In this document: piece after piece, positions 24,937-33,383 of the stretch | How positions within the stretch are numbered: position 1 is the first letter of the stretch | Layout: every line of letters begins with the position of its first letter | The notes under the pieces: generated by a model | The model's input: only the letters and a program-made list of their open reading frames with translations | Told to the model about the DNA's origin: nothing | Database searches by the model: none | DNA from: Prochlorococcus sp. AG-363-B11 | GTDB lineage: Bacteria; Cyanobacteriota; Cyanobacteriia; PCC-6307; Cyanobiaceae | Assembly: GCA_003278425.1 (NCBI GenBank) | Contig: QCFE01000013.1 | Coordinates: forward strand, 1 to 42,484 | DNA: 42,484 bases | Reading direction: 5' to 3' | Program-made: the position numbers and the translations under genes

Positions 24937-25733
24937 AATTAAACTCTAATAATTCTAATTGGTGGATTGTTACTGATATAGATGGGACTTTAATGGATCA
25001 TGATTACAACCTTGAACCTGCTTTGCCTACAATTAAGTGGTTAAAGGAACTTTCTATTCCTATTATTCCTTGTACTAGTAAGACAGCTTCTGAAGTTAGG
25101 GAGCTAAGAAGAGATATAGGATTACTTGACCCATTCATTGTTGAAAATGGAGGAGCTGTTTATGGAAATAAACCATCTTCTGATATTGAATGGGAGTTGG
25201 TTTTGGGTGAAAGATATGAGGACTTAAGATCGAAGTTGAAACTAATATCTTTAGAACTTGGTTACTCTTTAAAACCATTAAATGATTTAACTAATATTGA
25301 AATTAGTGAACTGACAGGATTAAAAGGGAAAGCCATAGAACTTGCACTTGATAGACAATGGAGTGTTCCATTCTTAAATCCACCAAACTCTGATAGAAAT
25401 AGACTTAGTGAAATTGCATTGGGATATGGAACGACAATCTATCAAGGGAACCGAATGAGTCATTTGCTTGCTAAAGGGAGCCATAAAGGTAGAGCAGTAG
25501 TTAAATTGAAAAGATTCTTGAATCAGCCCGATGCAAAAATAATAGCTTTAGGTGATTCACAAAATGACCTTCCTTTATTGGAAATAGCTGATAAGGCAAT
25601 TGTTGTGCCTAGTAAAAGTGGACCCAATCCTTTTTTAAAACATGGAATTGAAACTGGTAACTTTGCTTTAGCACCAGCACCACATTCTGAAGGTTGGTCA
25701 TTGGCTATTAGGGATTTAATTAGCAGGATTTAA
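24933..25733 (+). CDS. gpgP: Glucosyl-3-phosphoglycerate phosphatase (MPGP-type HAD)
   Basis: A 266-residue HAD phosphatase of the mannosyl-3-phosphoglycerate phosphatase type. It has the nucleophile motif DIDGT (15-19), TSK (48-50), the cap contact ENGGAVY (71-77) and the metal motif GDSQND (207-212). It removes phosphate from glucosyl-3-phosphoglycerate to release glucosylglycerate. The start chosen is the ATG that overlaps the stop of the GH13 gene (ATGA); a TTG 18 bases upstream is in frame but less likely. Glycerate kinase follows after 11 bases. Confidence 0.86.
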   Translation: MKLNSNNSNWWIVTDIDGTLMDHDYNLEPALPTIKWLKELSIPIIPCTSKTASEVRELRRDIGLLDPFIVENGGAVYGNKPSSDIEWELVLGERYEDLRSKLKLISLELGYSLKPLNDLTNIEISELTGLKGKAIELALDRQWSVPFLNPPNSDRNRLSEIALGYGTTIYQGNRMSHLLAKGSHKGRAVVKLKRFLNQPDAKIIALGDSQNDLPLLEIADKAIVVPSKSGPNPFLKHGIETGNFALAPAPHSEGWSLAIRDLISRI

Positions 25734-25744
25734 AAATAAATTTA

Positions 25745-26767
25745 ATGTCAACAGACCCTTTAAACTTTTTTGAAGAACAAGTAAATTGTTCTCCTTTGAT
25801 TGATGATAATTACCTTAAAGCTTGTCTTCCCCAAGATGGTTTAGTAGAACTTTTAGATCAAATTGGTTGGGAATATCTTGAATGGATAGATTATTGGCTA
25901 GGGAATAACGGGTCAAACCTTGCTAAAACTTGCTGGCCAAATGGTACAAAATTAGATTGGATATGGGGACTTGCCTTACCCTTGCTTTCTGATATTCAAC
26001 AAAGGCAATCTTCTGTAAAGACTAGACGATTATTTGGTATCTCTGCTTTACCTGGTTGTGGTAAAACTTGTTTAGGTAAATGGTTAGAAACTTCAGCAAA
26101 AATATTGGGTATTTCTTTGAAAGTCCTATCATTAGATGACTTTTACTTGCCATCTGATGAATTAGTTTTAGCAATGAAAGGTAATCCCTGGAATGTTCCA
26201 AGAGGTTTGCCTGGTAGTCATTCTATTGAAATATTAGAGTCTTCGATTGAGAAGTGGTTTGCCACTGGCATAATTGAAGCCCCCCAATTTGACAAAGCTT
26301 TAAAGAATGGTTCTGGAGATAGGTCAGGCTGGATAAATGTAGAGGCTGATATTCTGCTCTTAGAGGGTTGGTTCCTAGGTTGTTATCCTTTGGAGTATTC
26401 TATAGAGCACCTAAAAGAAGAGCCTATTGATGACTTGCTTTTAACATCTAATGAAAAAGAGTATAGATTAAAAGTCCAAACTCAACTGCACAAGTATATT
26501 TCAATTTGGAAGAAGATTGATAGGATGTGGCACCTAAAATTAATGGATTTTGCCTCCTCATCTCATTGGAAAATTAAGCAAGAAGAGCAAATGCTGAAAA
26601 CTAGAGGATCAGCTTTGAAAGGTAAGTCATTGCTCTCTTTTGTTCGTATGATTCAAGCTTCTATACCTCAAAAAAGTTTGATGAACATAGATTGTGATGT
26701 ACGTTTTGAGATTAATAAAGAAAGAGAAATTCTTCAGATTTTGGTTGAAAAAAGAATGAAAATATAG
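25745..26767 (+). CDS. glyK: D-glycerate 3-kinase (plant/cyanobacterial type)
   Basis: A 340-residue P-loop kinase. The phosphate-binding loop is FGISALPGCGKT (97-108), followed by SLDDFYLP (129-136), then RGLPGSH (153-159), all typical of the plant-type GLYK family. It turns D-glycerate plus ATP into 3-phosphoglycerate, the last step of photorespiration and, in this operon, the obvious use of the glycerate released by glucosylglycerate phosphorolysis. It follows gpgP after 11 bases. Confidence 0.85.
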   Translation: MSTDPLNFFEEQVNCSPLIDDNYLKACLPQDGLVELLDQIGWEYLEWIDYWLGNNGSNLAKTCWPNGTKLDWIWGLALPLLSDIQQRQSSVKTRRLFGISALPGCGKTCLGKWLETSAKILGISLKVLSLDDFYLPSDELVLAMKGNPWNVPRGLPGSHSIEILESSIEKWFATGIIEAPQFDKALKNGSGDRSGWINVEADILLLEGWFLGCYPLEYSIEHLKEEPIDDLLLTSNEKEYRLKVQTQLHKYISIWKKIDRMWHLKLMDFASSSHWKIKQEEQMLKTRGSALKGKSLLSFVRMIQASIPQKSLMNIDCDVRFEINKEREILQILVEKRMKI

Positions 26768-26887
26768 CTTTTCGAACTTTATTATCTCTAGAGTTGCTTG
26801 CTCGAAAATATTATTTTGATTTTAGTGGCTTTTTATACAGCAGTTAAAAGAAAATTAATCTTTAATAGCATTCTCACTAGGGAACTT

Positions 26888-27115
26888 ATGCTTGATTTTT
26901 CCTATCGCAATGAAAGTGAAAGGATGGTTGTACTAAGGTGCATAGGAGGTGATAACTTTTTTCTAGAAAGAGTTCTTTTCCCTACTGAACTGCTTGTATT
27001 CTCAGCACCAGAAGATTCAAAAGTGGAGGTGTGGGGAAACGAGCTATATGGACCAAGATTGGAACAAAGACTTAGAGTTGCTAATAATTCAAATCAGTCC
27101 CTTCTGGTAGCTTAG
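26888..27115 (+). CDS. DUF1830 protein
   Basis: A 75-residue soluble cyanobacterial protein. It has SYRN (4-7), VVLRCIG, NFFLERVLFP and FSAPEDSKVEVWG, which together match DUF1830. AGGGAA seven bases before the ATG at 26888 supports this start; the frame is open 30 codons further up with an unrelated hydrophobic sequence. Function unknown. It follows the glucosylglycerate operon on the same strand by 120 bases. Confidence 0.7.
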   Translation: MLDFSYRNESERMVVLRCIGGDNFFLERVLFPTELLVFSAPEDSKVEVWGNELYGPRLEQRLRVANNSNQSLLVA

Positions 27116-27271
27116 TGCTTGTTATGTAAACTCTAATTATCAGTATTTAAAAGTTTTTATCTGAAAGCTAGTAAAATTGCTTAACTCTAGTTATAATTAT
27201 TCTTAAGAATCTAGGCTTATCCAATACTTTATCATAACATTATTCTAAAAACGATTTGATTTAAACTGATT

Positions 27272-27649
27272 ATGGATTCTTATATTTATTTAATAGAGAA
27301 TGGAGATCTTTATAATATTGGTTCAACTAATAATCTTGATAAAGTTCAGCAATCGTTAAGGCCAGGAAAACTTTGTGCTTCATTAAGAAACAAGGAAGCT
27401 GTTTATATTTGCAAGAACTTACATGTTAGATACTCTGAAGTCCGGCTTCCTGGGACCGATTATTTTAGGCTTAATAACTCTCAATTATTAGAATGCAAGT
27501 TAATGATGAAAAGTGAAGGAGCAAGTGGTTATTTTCAACCTATTTTTAAAGGAGGAACTATAGTTGCTACATTTATAATGGCTTGGCTTGGCATTTCCCT
27601 TTTCTTAATTAAATTTGGGGTTAACCCAATTCTTTCAAGATTTCTTTAA
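27272..27649 (+). CDS. Second GIY-YIG-like protein with membrane anchor, degenerate active site
   Basis: A 125-residue paralogue of the protein at 3250-3753. YIYLI (4-8) and YNIGST (14-19) stand for GIY and YIG. The conserved block near residue 62 reads GTDYFRLNNSQLLECK, matching TEYFRLSKSQLVNCK in the first copy, but the Glu is replaced by Asp and the Arg after YIG is not evident. A single membrane segment (about 98-117) closes the protein. The loss of key residues suggests a binding and not a cutting role. Confidence 0.62.
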   Translation: MDSYIYLIENGDLYNIGSTNNLDKVQQSLRPGKLCASLRNKEAVYICKNLHVRYSEVRLPGTDYFRLNNSQLLECKLMMKSEGASGYFQPIFKGGTIVATFIMAWLGISLFLIKFGVNPILSRFL

Positions 27650-27721
27650 GCCTCTTGACTACTCACTTGTAAATATTTGACTTTAGTCTAGATTTATTAA
27701 ACGTACAATTTTTATGCACTA

Positions 27722-27856
27722 GTGTTGCTTTCTGACTTGCTTTTTTGGATCTCAATCCCTTTTATAATTTCAACTGTATACTTCGGAACCAGAAATGGCT
27801 ACTATAATAGTAGTTCTTACAATGGTGATGGATGTGCCCATGATGTAAAAAGATAA
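27722..27856 (+). CDS. Possible 44-residue membrane microprotein
   Basis: From a GTG start the frame encodes one hydrophobic segment (LLFWISIPFIISTVYF, about residues 6-21) and a polar tail rich in Gly, Tyr, Asn and Ser that ends GDGCAHDVKR. The tail composition looks selected. No ATG and no strong ribosome site are available, so it is uncertain. Confidence 0.35.
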   Translation: MLLSDLLFWISIPFIISTVYFGTRNGYYNSSSYNGDGCAHDVKR

Positions 27857-27893
27857 GAGAATTTATCTAAAATTTAATTTTGATATTACCAGG

Positions 27894-28169
27894 TTAATTT
27901 CCGTTAAAGATACAAGACCATCTATTATCTAATTGCCAGACCGGTTTATAAATTTCATTGGTTATTTGTTCTCCAGCTTTCTCACATAATGCCAGTGACT
28001 TCATAGGAATTGCATATAAGGAAGGACTTGTTATTCCACTTACCTCTGGTCTTGAGCCTGGTCCTTGTCTATAGCTTCCAACTACAAGCCAGTAAGATGC
28101 TTCTGCTTTTAAAGGAAAAATAAATATACTTAAAATAGTCGCTGCCAATGTAAAATGAGCTTTTTTCAT
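27894..28169 (-). CDS. Secreted small protein, unknown function
   Basis: A 91-residue protein with a classical signal peptide: MKKAHF, a hydrophobic core (TLAATILSIFIFPL) and a likely cleavage after AEA (about residue 24). The mature part starts YWLVVGSYRQGPGS and contains two Cys (CEKAG, WSCIFNGN) that could form a disulfide in the periplasm. I do not recognise the family. Confidence 0.6.
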   Translation of the reverse strand: MKKAHFTLAATILSIFIFPLKAEASYWLVVGSYRQGPGSRPEVSGITSPSLYAIPMKSLALCEKAGEQITNEIYKPVWQLDNRWSCIFNGN

Positions 28170-28276
28170 GGTTTTTTGAAAGACTTTCTTTGTAACTAAC
28201 TAACTTTTATACTAACGTTTATTCGAGTGTATATTTTAGTTCTTAATTATGGCTTTTATTAGTGTTTTACTAAAAT

Positions 28277-29119
28277 TTGAGAATTTTGACTTTTCTTGAA
28301 CGTTGCTGGTATTACTTTAATCTTGGAGTTATTCAAGGCCTTACTGAATTCTTACCCATTAGTAGTACTGCCCATCTCAAGGCATTACCTTTGCTTTTAG
28401 GTTGGCAAGATCCAGGAGTCTCAGTAATTGCCTCTCTCCAGTTGGGAAGTATTATTGCTGTAATTACATATTTTCGATCTGATCTTTCTATTGTTACTAG
28501 CGGAGTTAGAAAGGCATTCTTTCAAAATCGCTGGAATGATTATAGTTTTAAACTAGCTCTTGCAATATTTTTGGGAACATTGCCAATTGTTTTCCTGGGC
28601 ATGTGCATTAAGATTTTTTGGAAAGGTTATGAAGTTTCAATAATTCGGTCAATACCTTCAATTGCTTTAGTTTCAATCTTTATGTCTTTTCTAATGCTTA
28701 TAGCTGAAATATTAGGGAGACGTTCGAGAACACTTGATGATATTCAACCTTCTGATGGTTTTCTTATTGGATTGTCTCAGTCACTTGCATTAATACCAGG
28801 TGTTTCCAGATCAGGAATTACAATTACGACTGCTTTGATGACAGGTTGGGAAAGACAATCGGCCGCAAAATTTACCTTTTTACTCGGTATCCCAGCAATT
28901 ACGCTTTCTGGAATAGTTGAATTGAAGGCAGCAATAGGCACATTTGCTTTTGGAGAATTATTACCTTTGTTTATTGGAATTTGCTCTTCTGCTGTTACGT
29001 CATTAATTTCTATTGATTTATTGATTAAATTTCTTCAAAAACAAAGCATGATGATTTTTATCACTTATCGATTCTTCTTTGGTGTTTTATTGTTAGCTTG
29101 GGTTCATTATCTATCTTGA
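28277..29119 (+). CDS. uppP: Undecaprenyl-diphosphatase
   Basis: A 280-residue polytopic membrane enzyme that recycles undecaprenyl pyrophosphate to the monophosphate used for peptidoglycan and polysaccharide export. The two family motifs are present: QGLTEFLPISSTAHL (about 20-34) with the catalytic Glu and Ser, and PGVSRSGITI (about 174-183) with the conserved Ser-Arg. No ATG lies at the 5' end; TTG at 28277 or 28286 is the likely start. Length is near normal. Confidence 0.93.
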   Translation: MRILTFLERCWYYFNLGVIQGLTEFLPISSTAHLKALPLLLGWQDPGVSVIASLQLGSIIAVITYFRSDLSIVTSGVRKAFFQNRWNDYSFKLALAIFLGTLPIVFLGMCIKIFWKGYEVSIIRSIPSIALVSIFMSFLMLIAEILGRRSRTLDDIQPSDGFLIGLSQSLALIPGVSRSGITITTALMTGWERQSAAKFTFLLGIPAITLSGIVELKAAIGTFAFGELLPLFIGICSSAVTSLISIDLLIKFLQKQSMMIFITYRFFFGVLLLAWVHYLS

Positions 29120-29124
29120 TAAGA

Positions 29125-29292
29125 ATGAATATTTGGCATATTCTTTTTATTACTATCAATTTTGGCGAGTTGGAACTCTCGAATTCAACTGTGATTATAT
29201 TATGTTGCTTAAGTATCTTCTCCTTCTTAGCTGTCGGGATTAGTTCTTTTAAATTGATTCAGACTGCTCTCTCGCCAGAAGAAGAAGGTTAG
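29125..29292 (+). CDS. 55-residue membrane microprotein next to uppP
   Basis: The ATG at 29125 lies 5 bases past the uppP stop, so it is probably translated from the same message. It has one strong membrane segment (about residues 20-43, TVIILCCLSIFSFLAVGISSF) and ends in an acidic tail (SPEEEG). Function unknown. Confidence 0.5.
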   Translation: MNIWHILFITINFGELELSNSTVIILCCLSIFSFLAVGISSFKLIQTALSPEEEG

Positions 29293-29479
29293 GTTTTCCT
29301 TAATTGATTTAATAAATATTTGCCTTGTTTTTATTAGCATGCTCTATTTATTATTCCTAATCTCCTTAAGGTCTTTATGGGTCCTCTTGATTAAGTGATG
29401 AAAATAATCAGTGAAGATTACTTTCTATTGATGCTTTCTATATTGAATAAATAATAGAAATAGAGCCCTTATGTATAAA

Positions 29480-29510
29480 AAAACCTCTCGCCTATAAGGC
29501 GAGAGGTTTT
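29480..29510 (-). terminator. Strong rho-independent terminator of the porin gene
   Basis: AAAACCTCTCGCC (29480-29492) and GGCGAGAGGTTTT (29498-29510) form a perfect 13-bp stem with a 5-base loop; on the minus strand a T run follows (complement of 29477-29483). It lies 50 bases beyond the porin stop. Confidence 0.92.
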
Positions 29511-29560
29511 GATCATGATTGATCTGAATCAGACTTCGTCTAAGTAATCAGAATGATTTC

Positions 29561-30874
29561 TTAGAAGCTAAATGTTGTTTCAACAAGGTAGCCAGTTCTG
29601 TCGTCAGCAGCATTGACTTCTTCTACAAAGATACCACCTTGAATGGAAACTCCATCATTAACTGGGTAGTTGTAGTAAGCCTCCCAATTAGAGGTTGTAG
29701 TACCAATAGTATCTACGCTTTGGTAAGCAACACCAGCAGAGCCAGGTCCAACTGGGTGGTCAAGACCAATCAGCAAGTTGGATGAATCAACTGCATCGGT
29801 ATCGTTAAGGGTGTCGTAAGCGATACTAATGGTTGGGAATCCATCAGGTCTGAAATAAATACCACCACCGAAACTTGTATCAGTATCGTCATCTGTATAG
29901 ATCAAGCCACCGCCATAGTTGTCGGTGTCATAACCTAGAGAGATTGTGTAGATATCAGCACCTTCTGAAGTGAAGATTCCTTGAGTAGCATTTGCTGCAT
30001 TGGCTTCAGCTGTAATAGTAGAGAAAGAAGCGTTAAAACCGCTGTCATTTGCCCAAGAAACAGCTGCACCTGAACCTGTTGTACCTACTTCACCCCAAGG
30101 CATAGCGCTTAATCTAAATGCACCAGAATAAATAGATGTAGTTGCAGAGATTACATCATCTTGATCAAATAATGGACCTGCTGATACTTGAACATCACCT
30201 ACTGGGAAAGAGTAGAAGAGAGATCCAACACTAAAGCTTGCTACATCTTCTGCACTATCTAGTACAAGTTGATCTTGGTTACCTTGAACTAACTGTGTAT
30301 AAAGACTGTCATTACCATTGAAGCTGGTATTGAGGTCAAGAGTGAAGTTGTACTCAGAAGCAAGCTTGTCAAATCCTGCAACAGTACCATTGTCGATAAC
30401 ACCAGTAGTGAATACTGCGCCACCAGACATCTTGGTGCTAGAAGAGAACTGACCAGCACTAAGTTCTTTAACTTTGTACTCAAGTCCATCAACACGTCCT
30501 TTAAGGATGGCCATTTCAGTGCCAAACTCATTGGAAAGACGAGCAGCATCAGCGCTAACGTCTGCAGAAGCAATACCGCCTTCTAGGCAAGCATTAACAA
30601 GAGCAGCAGCTTCATAACGAGTTAGAGCTTGACCACTCTTAAGACTTTGGGTGTAGGCATTGTCTACACAACCATAGCTCTCACTTAAATTCTGAAGAGC
30701 TGTATAAGCCCAATCTCCTGGAACAACATCGGAGAATTGAGCAGTAGTTACCTGTGAGCTTGGAGTCGCATAGCTAGCAACATCATTGATGTTGACTTCA
30801 GCTGCGTTAGCAGCTAAAGGAGCTAAAAGACCCAAAGCAGCAGGAGCTACCAGCAGTTGCTGGAAAAGCTTCAT
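29561..30874 (-). CDS. SLH-domain outer-membrane porin, iron-regulated
   Basis: A 437-residue cyanobacterial porin of the OprB/SomA-like type. It has a signal peptide (residues 1-24, ending AANA), an SLH domain that binds the peptidoglycan-linked polymer (about 45-100, FSDVVPGDWAY to LTRYEAAALVNACL), a short coiled coil (about 112-140), then a Gly/Asp/Asn-rich beta barrel ending in the C-terminal Phe typical of outer-membrane proteins. GAGGA lies 8 bases before the ATG. A near-consensus Fur box 38 bases upstream indicates repression by iron; related proteins are annotated as iron-uptake porins. A strong terminator follows. Confidence 0.92.
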   Translation of the reverse strand: MKLFQQLLVAPAALGLLAPLAANAAEVNINDVASYATPSSQVTTAQFSDVVPGDWAYTALQNLSESYGCVDNAYTQSLKSGQALTRYEAAALVNACLEGGIASADVSADAARLSNEFGTEMAILKGRVDGLEYKVKELSAGQFSSSTKMSGGAVFTTGVIDNGTVAGFDKLASEYNFTLDLNTSFNGNDSLYTQLVQGNQDQLVLDSAEDVASFSVGSLFYSFPVGDVQVSAGPLFDQDDVISATTSIYSGAFRLSAMPWGEVGTTGSGAAVSWANDSGFNASFSTITAEANAANATQGIFTSEGADIYTISLGYDTDNYGGGLIYTDDDTDTSFGGGIYFRPDGFPTISIAYDTLNDTDAVDSSNLLIGLDHPVGPGSAGVAYQSVDTIGTTTSNWEAYYNYPVNDGVSIQGGIFVEEVNAADDRTGYLVETTFSF

Positions 30875-30912
30875 TGGGATTCCTCACAAAATTAGACAAA
30901 AATAATATACAT

Positions 30913-30931
30913 GTAAATGATAATCATTATC
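30913..30931 (-). promoter_or_regulatory. Fur box upstream of the porin gene
   Basis: GTAAATGATAATCATTATC matches the classical 19-base Fur box GATAATGATAATCATTATC at 17 positions; the core ATGATAATCATTAT is a perfect palindrome. It ends 38 bases upstream of the porin ATG, where it would overlap or flank the promoter. The divergent side has no nearby supported gene, so the porin is the likely target. Confidence 0.85.
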
Positions 30932-31269
30932 GTTGCCTTTTATACCAAGCTTGCAAAGGCAGGAAGTCTATTCTGCTCTCAATACCAAGAAGCTTTCTAA
31001 TTTCCAGCAATTTAAGAGATAACAAAACCCTTGCTGGATTAGCAAAAGGGTATTTGACAGCACTGGAAATATATAAATACAGGGAATCACTAAAAGCACA
31101 CCCTATCCAAGGTCAAGGTACCCTGCTGCCATACCAAAGAGTCCTAGCTGTTAGTCGAATCCCTTGGAACTTTATTCGAATTCAATGAATAAAGCCTGTT
31201 GCACCAGAACTCACGGCGCAGAGAAAAATGCTTTACATTCCGTAATATGAAGCTTGTTTTGTTACACAA
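30932..31269. other. Gap of about 340 bases, no supported gene
   Basis: A 104-codon plus-strand frame crosses this region from 30874, but its first codon lies on the porin start and its beginning runs through the Fur box, and it shows no domain. I treat it as chance. It contains one copy (31165-31180) of a 16-base repeat found again at 32428. Confidence 0.4.
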
Positions 31270-32331
31270 TTGGACTTCTCTTATCAACTAAGTCTTTCTG
31301 GAAGCGGTCCGACTTCTTCTGAGAATCTTGAAAACAGAAGTGCGAAGCACATTATTGCCGTAACGATGGCAACAAGTCGACAAGGGGCTTCAGTAGTCCG
31401 TCATTTATCTAAAAGCGGCATTTATGAGATTAGAGCAATTACTCGCTCCCCATTTAGCAAGAGGGCTCAGATACTGGCAAAGTTAGAAAATGTCCACATA
31501 ATCAAAGGAGACCTACTAGCGCCTGAGAGTTTAGAGAAATGCTTTTCAGGAGTTTATGGGATATTTGGGAACACCACTCCCACTAAAGGTTGGATTTTAG
31601 GCCGTGGAAGCATGGTTCGTGATTATGAAATAGAGCAAGGACGAAACTTAGTAGACATAGCAAAGAAATTCGCAGATACAGGAACCTTGAAACACTTTGT
31701 TTTTAGTTCTGTTTGCAAACCCAGAGACCCTCTACTAAATGAGCCAGCACCAGGACACTTCACTAGCAAGTGGTGTATTGAAGAATATATTTTGAATACA
31801 AGTCTCAAAGCCCTCTCAACAATTCTTCGGCCTGTGAGTTATTTCGAAAATTTTGTTAGTGATCTTCCTGGTGTACAGATTTCTGAGACAAGTTTTCCAG
31901 GAGTTGTTAACAAGAGCAAGGTTTGGCAAACCATAGCCGTTGATGATATTGGACAATGGACAGACGCCGTATTTAAAAATCCGCAAATATTTCTGGGAGA
32001 GGCCATCAATATAGCTGGAGAAGAAATGACAGGAGAAGAAATGGCCGCTCTATGGCAAAAAATAAAAGGGAAAGGGTCGCCATCTGTACGCTATGCAATG
32101 GTCCCACGCAGACTAATAAATTTGATTGAACATGACATTGGATTAATGGCAAACTGGATTGAAAGAGCTGGGTATGGAGCAGACCTGAAACAGCTAAAAA
32201 CCCTTGCAGATGAACTTCATATAACTATGACCCCACTTTCTGATTGGCTCACAGAAAAGGCTGCCTTAAGGACTTCTTCAAAACAGGTTTCTATGTTTAA
32301 CTCCCCAAGGATATTTGGAATTGCGCCATAA
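31270..32331 (+). CDS. NmrA-like NAD(P)-binding protein
   Basis: A 353-residue atypical SDR of the NmrA/HSCARG type. An N-terminal Rossmann fold begins HIIAVTMATSRQGASVVRHL (27-46), followed by ITRSPFSKRAQ (cofactor-phosphate contact), KGDLLAPESLEKCF and HFVFSSV; a C-terminal substrate or regulatory region follows. The usual Gly-rich loop TGATGxxG is degenerate (TMATSRQG keeps only the last Gly), so cofactor binding may be altered. Relatives are redox sensors or isoflavone-reductase-like enzymes. The start is TTG at 31270, since the first ATG lies inside the Rossmann strand. Confidence 0.72.
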   Translation: MDFSYQLSLSGSGPTSSENLENRSAKHIIAVTMATSRQGASVVRHLSKSGIYEIRAITRSPFSKRAQILAKLENVHIIKGDLLAPESLEKCFSGVYGIFGNTTPTKGWILGRGSMVRDYEIEQGRNLVDIAKKFADTGTLKHFVFSSVCKPRDPLLNEPAPGHFTSKWCIEEYILNTSLKALSTILRPVSYFENFVSDLPGVQISETSFPGVVNKSKVWQTIAVDDIGQWTDAVFKNPQIFLGEAINIAGEEMTGEEMAALWQKIKGKGSPSVRYAMVPRRLINLIEHDIGLMANWIERAGYGADLKQLKTLADELHITMTPLSDWLTEKAALRTSSKQVSMFNSPRIFGIAP

Positions 32332-32991
32332 TAATTCCAAATAATATCAACTACTATTGAAAATTCATACTAGAAAGTAAGTTTTCATAACTAGGGTTAG
32401 AGGCATTAAAAATAAGATGTCTATCACTGGAACTTTATTCGAACTGACAAAACACCATTAATTAACAAAAATTCAGACATTTTGCCTCATATCTATTCTT
32501 CAAGAACTATTGGTATTTTCAGAATAGTTATTCGTCGATACTGACATGAACATGACAAGTTCGTAATCTTTCCACGAAAAAGTAGACTGATAATGAGATT
32601 GGGTGAAGCGTAATAAATAAACCTTTTAAATGATCCAAGTCTAAGTTTTCCTCCAGAATTCAAGGCTTTTTCACAGTTATTCCACAGAGCCGAATCGTAA
32701 TTCGCATGCCATACTGTGACCCTGTGGAAAAGCACAAATGGAATCAGCCTGGCTTTAAATCACTTGCTATCAAGTCTCAAATTTTAATCAAAAAGCATCT
32801 TACTGCGAAACAATCCTTTTGGAGACACATTCTCAAGATGAGACGACTTGATAGAGGAGAGTATAAAAACTCTCTTGACTAGCAATAAAGAACAAGAGGA
32901 TAGTGAAGACAGCCCGAGGGAAGTGATAAGGATGGAACCTCAATTTTACAAACGGAAAAAAGATTTAAAAAACATCGAAAGCAATGAGACT
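32332..32991. other. Gap of about 660 bases before the DUF2811 genes
   Basis: Holds the second copy (32428-32443) of the 16-base repeat. An 80-codon minus-strand frame (32493-32735) has no recognisable features. The plus frame of the DUF2811 gene is open back to a TTG at 32848, but those residues are polar and low-complexity. Confidence 0.35.
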
Positions 32992-33210
32992 ATGAGTTCT
33001 ATTGTTAGCTTCACCTCTGAGGTCCCTGCCCATATCAAAATATCAATGGAAGGTTTTATCGAAAGTTATCCAAACTGGGACCAATATAGATTCATTCAAG
33101 CTGCTGTCGCTAGGTTCCTTATACAACATGGAATTGAATCGAGATCAATTACACGTATATATATCGACAATGTTTTTCCTAAAAAACTTTCGAGAGGAGA
33201 AGTGCTGTGA
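32992..33210 (+). CDS. DUF2811 protein, first of a tandem pair
   Basis: A 72-residue protein with the DUF2811 pattern: SFTSEVPAHIKISMEGFIE, then YPNWDQYRFIQAAVARFLIQ (quoted in parts), HG and a YIDNVF end. The ATG at 32992 places the domain at the N-terminus as in the family; in-frame starts at 32932 (ATG) and 32848 (TTG) would add a polar extension. It overlaps the next gene by four bases (GTGA), so the two are translationally coupled. DUF2811 is restricted to cyanobacteria and has no known function. Confidence 0.7.
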   Translation: MSSIVSFTSEVPAHIKISMEGFIESYPNWDQYRFIQAAVARFLIQHGIESRSITRIYIDNVFPKKLSRGEVL

Positions 33211-33383
33211 AATTAGAAACAGAAATGTCAGATGTTCTTTATCAAAAGATGAAGGACTTTATCAAATCAAATCCAAAATGGAGTCGAGACAAAGTTATGA
33301 GTTCATCCTTAGCCAATTTTTTATTCCAAAATGGATGTGAGGATGAGGAAGTTAAAGAAAGATTCCTGAAAGACTTGTTTTAA
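33207..33383 (+). CDS. DUF2811-like protein, second of a tandem pair
   Basis: A 58-residue protein from a GTG that overlaps the stop of the first DUF2811 gene; GAGAGGAGA lies just upstream as the ribosome site. Its body follows the same plan: EMSDVLYQKMKDFIKSNPKW (Pro-x-Trp as in YPNW), then SSSLANFLFQNG matching AAVARFLIQHG, then a short acidic end closing in LF. It is a diverged tandem duplicate; the pair may form a heterodimer. Confidence 0.7.
   Translation: MKLETEMSDVLYQKMKDFIKSNPKWSRDKVMSSSLANFLFQNGCEDEEVKERFLKDLF

Noticed and set aside
30874-31188. 104-codon plus-strand frame divergent from the porin
   Set aside because: Its first codon lies on the porin start and its beginning crosses the Fur box. 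It has no ribosome site or recognisable domain.
32493-32735. 80-codon minus-strand frame
   Set aside because: Composition is irregular and there is no start context or neighbour that would support it.
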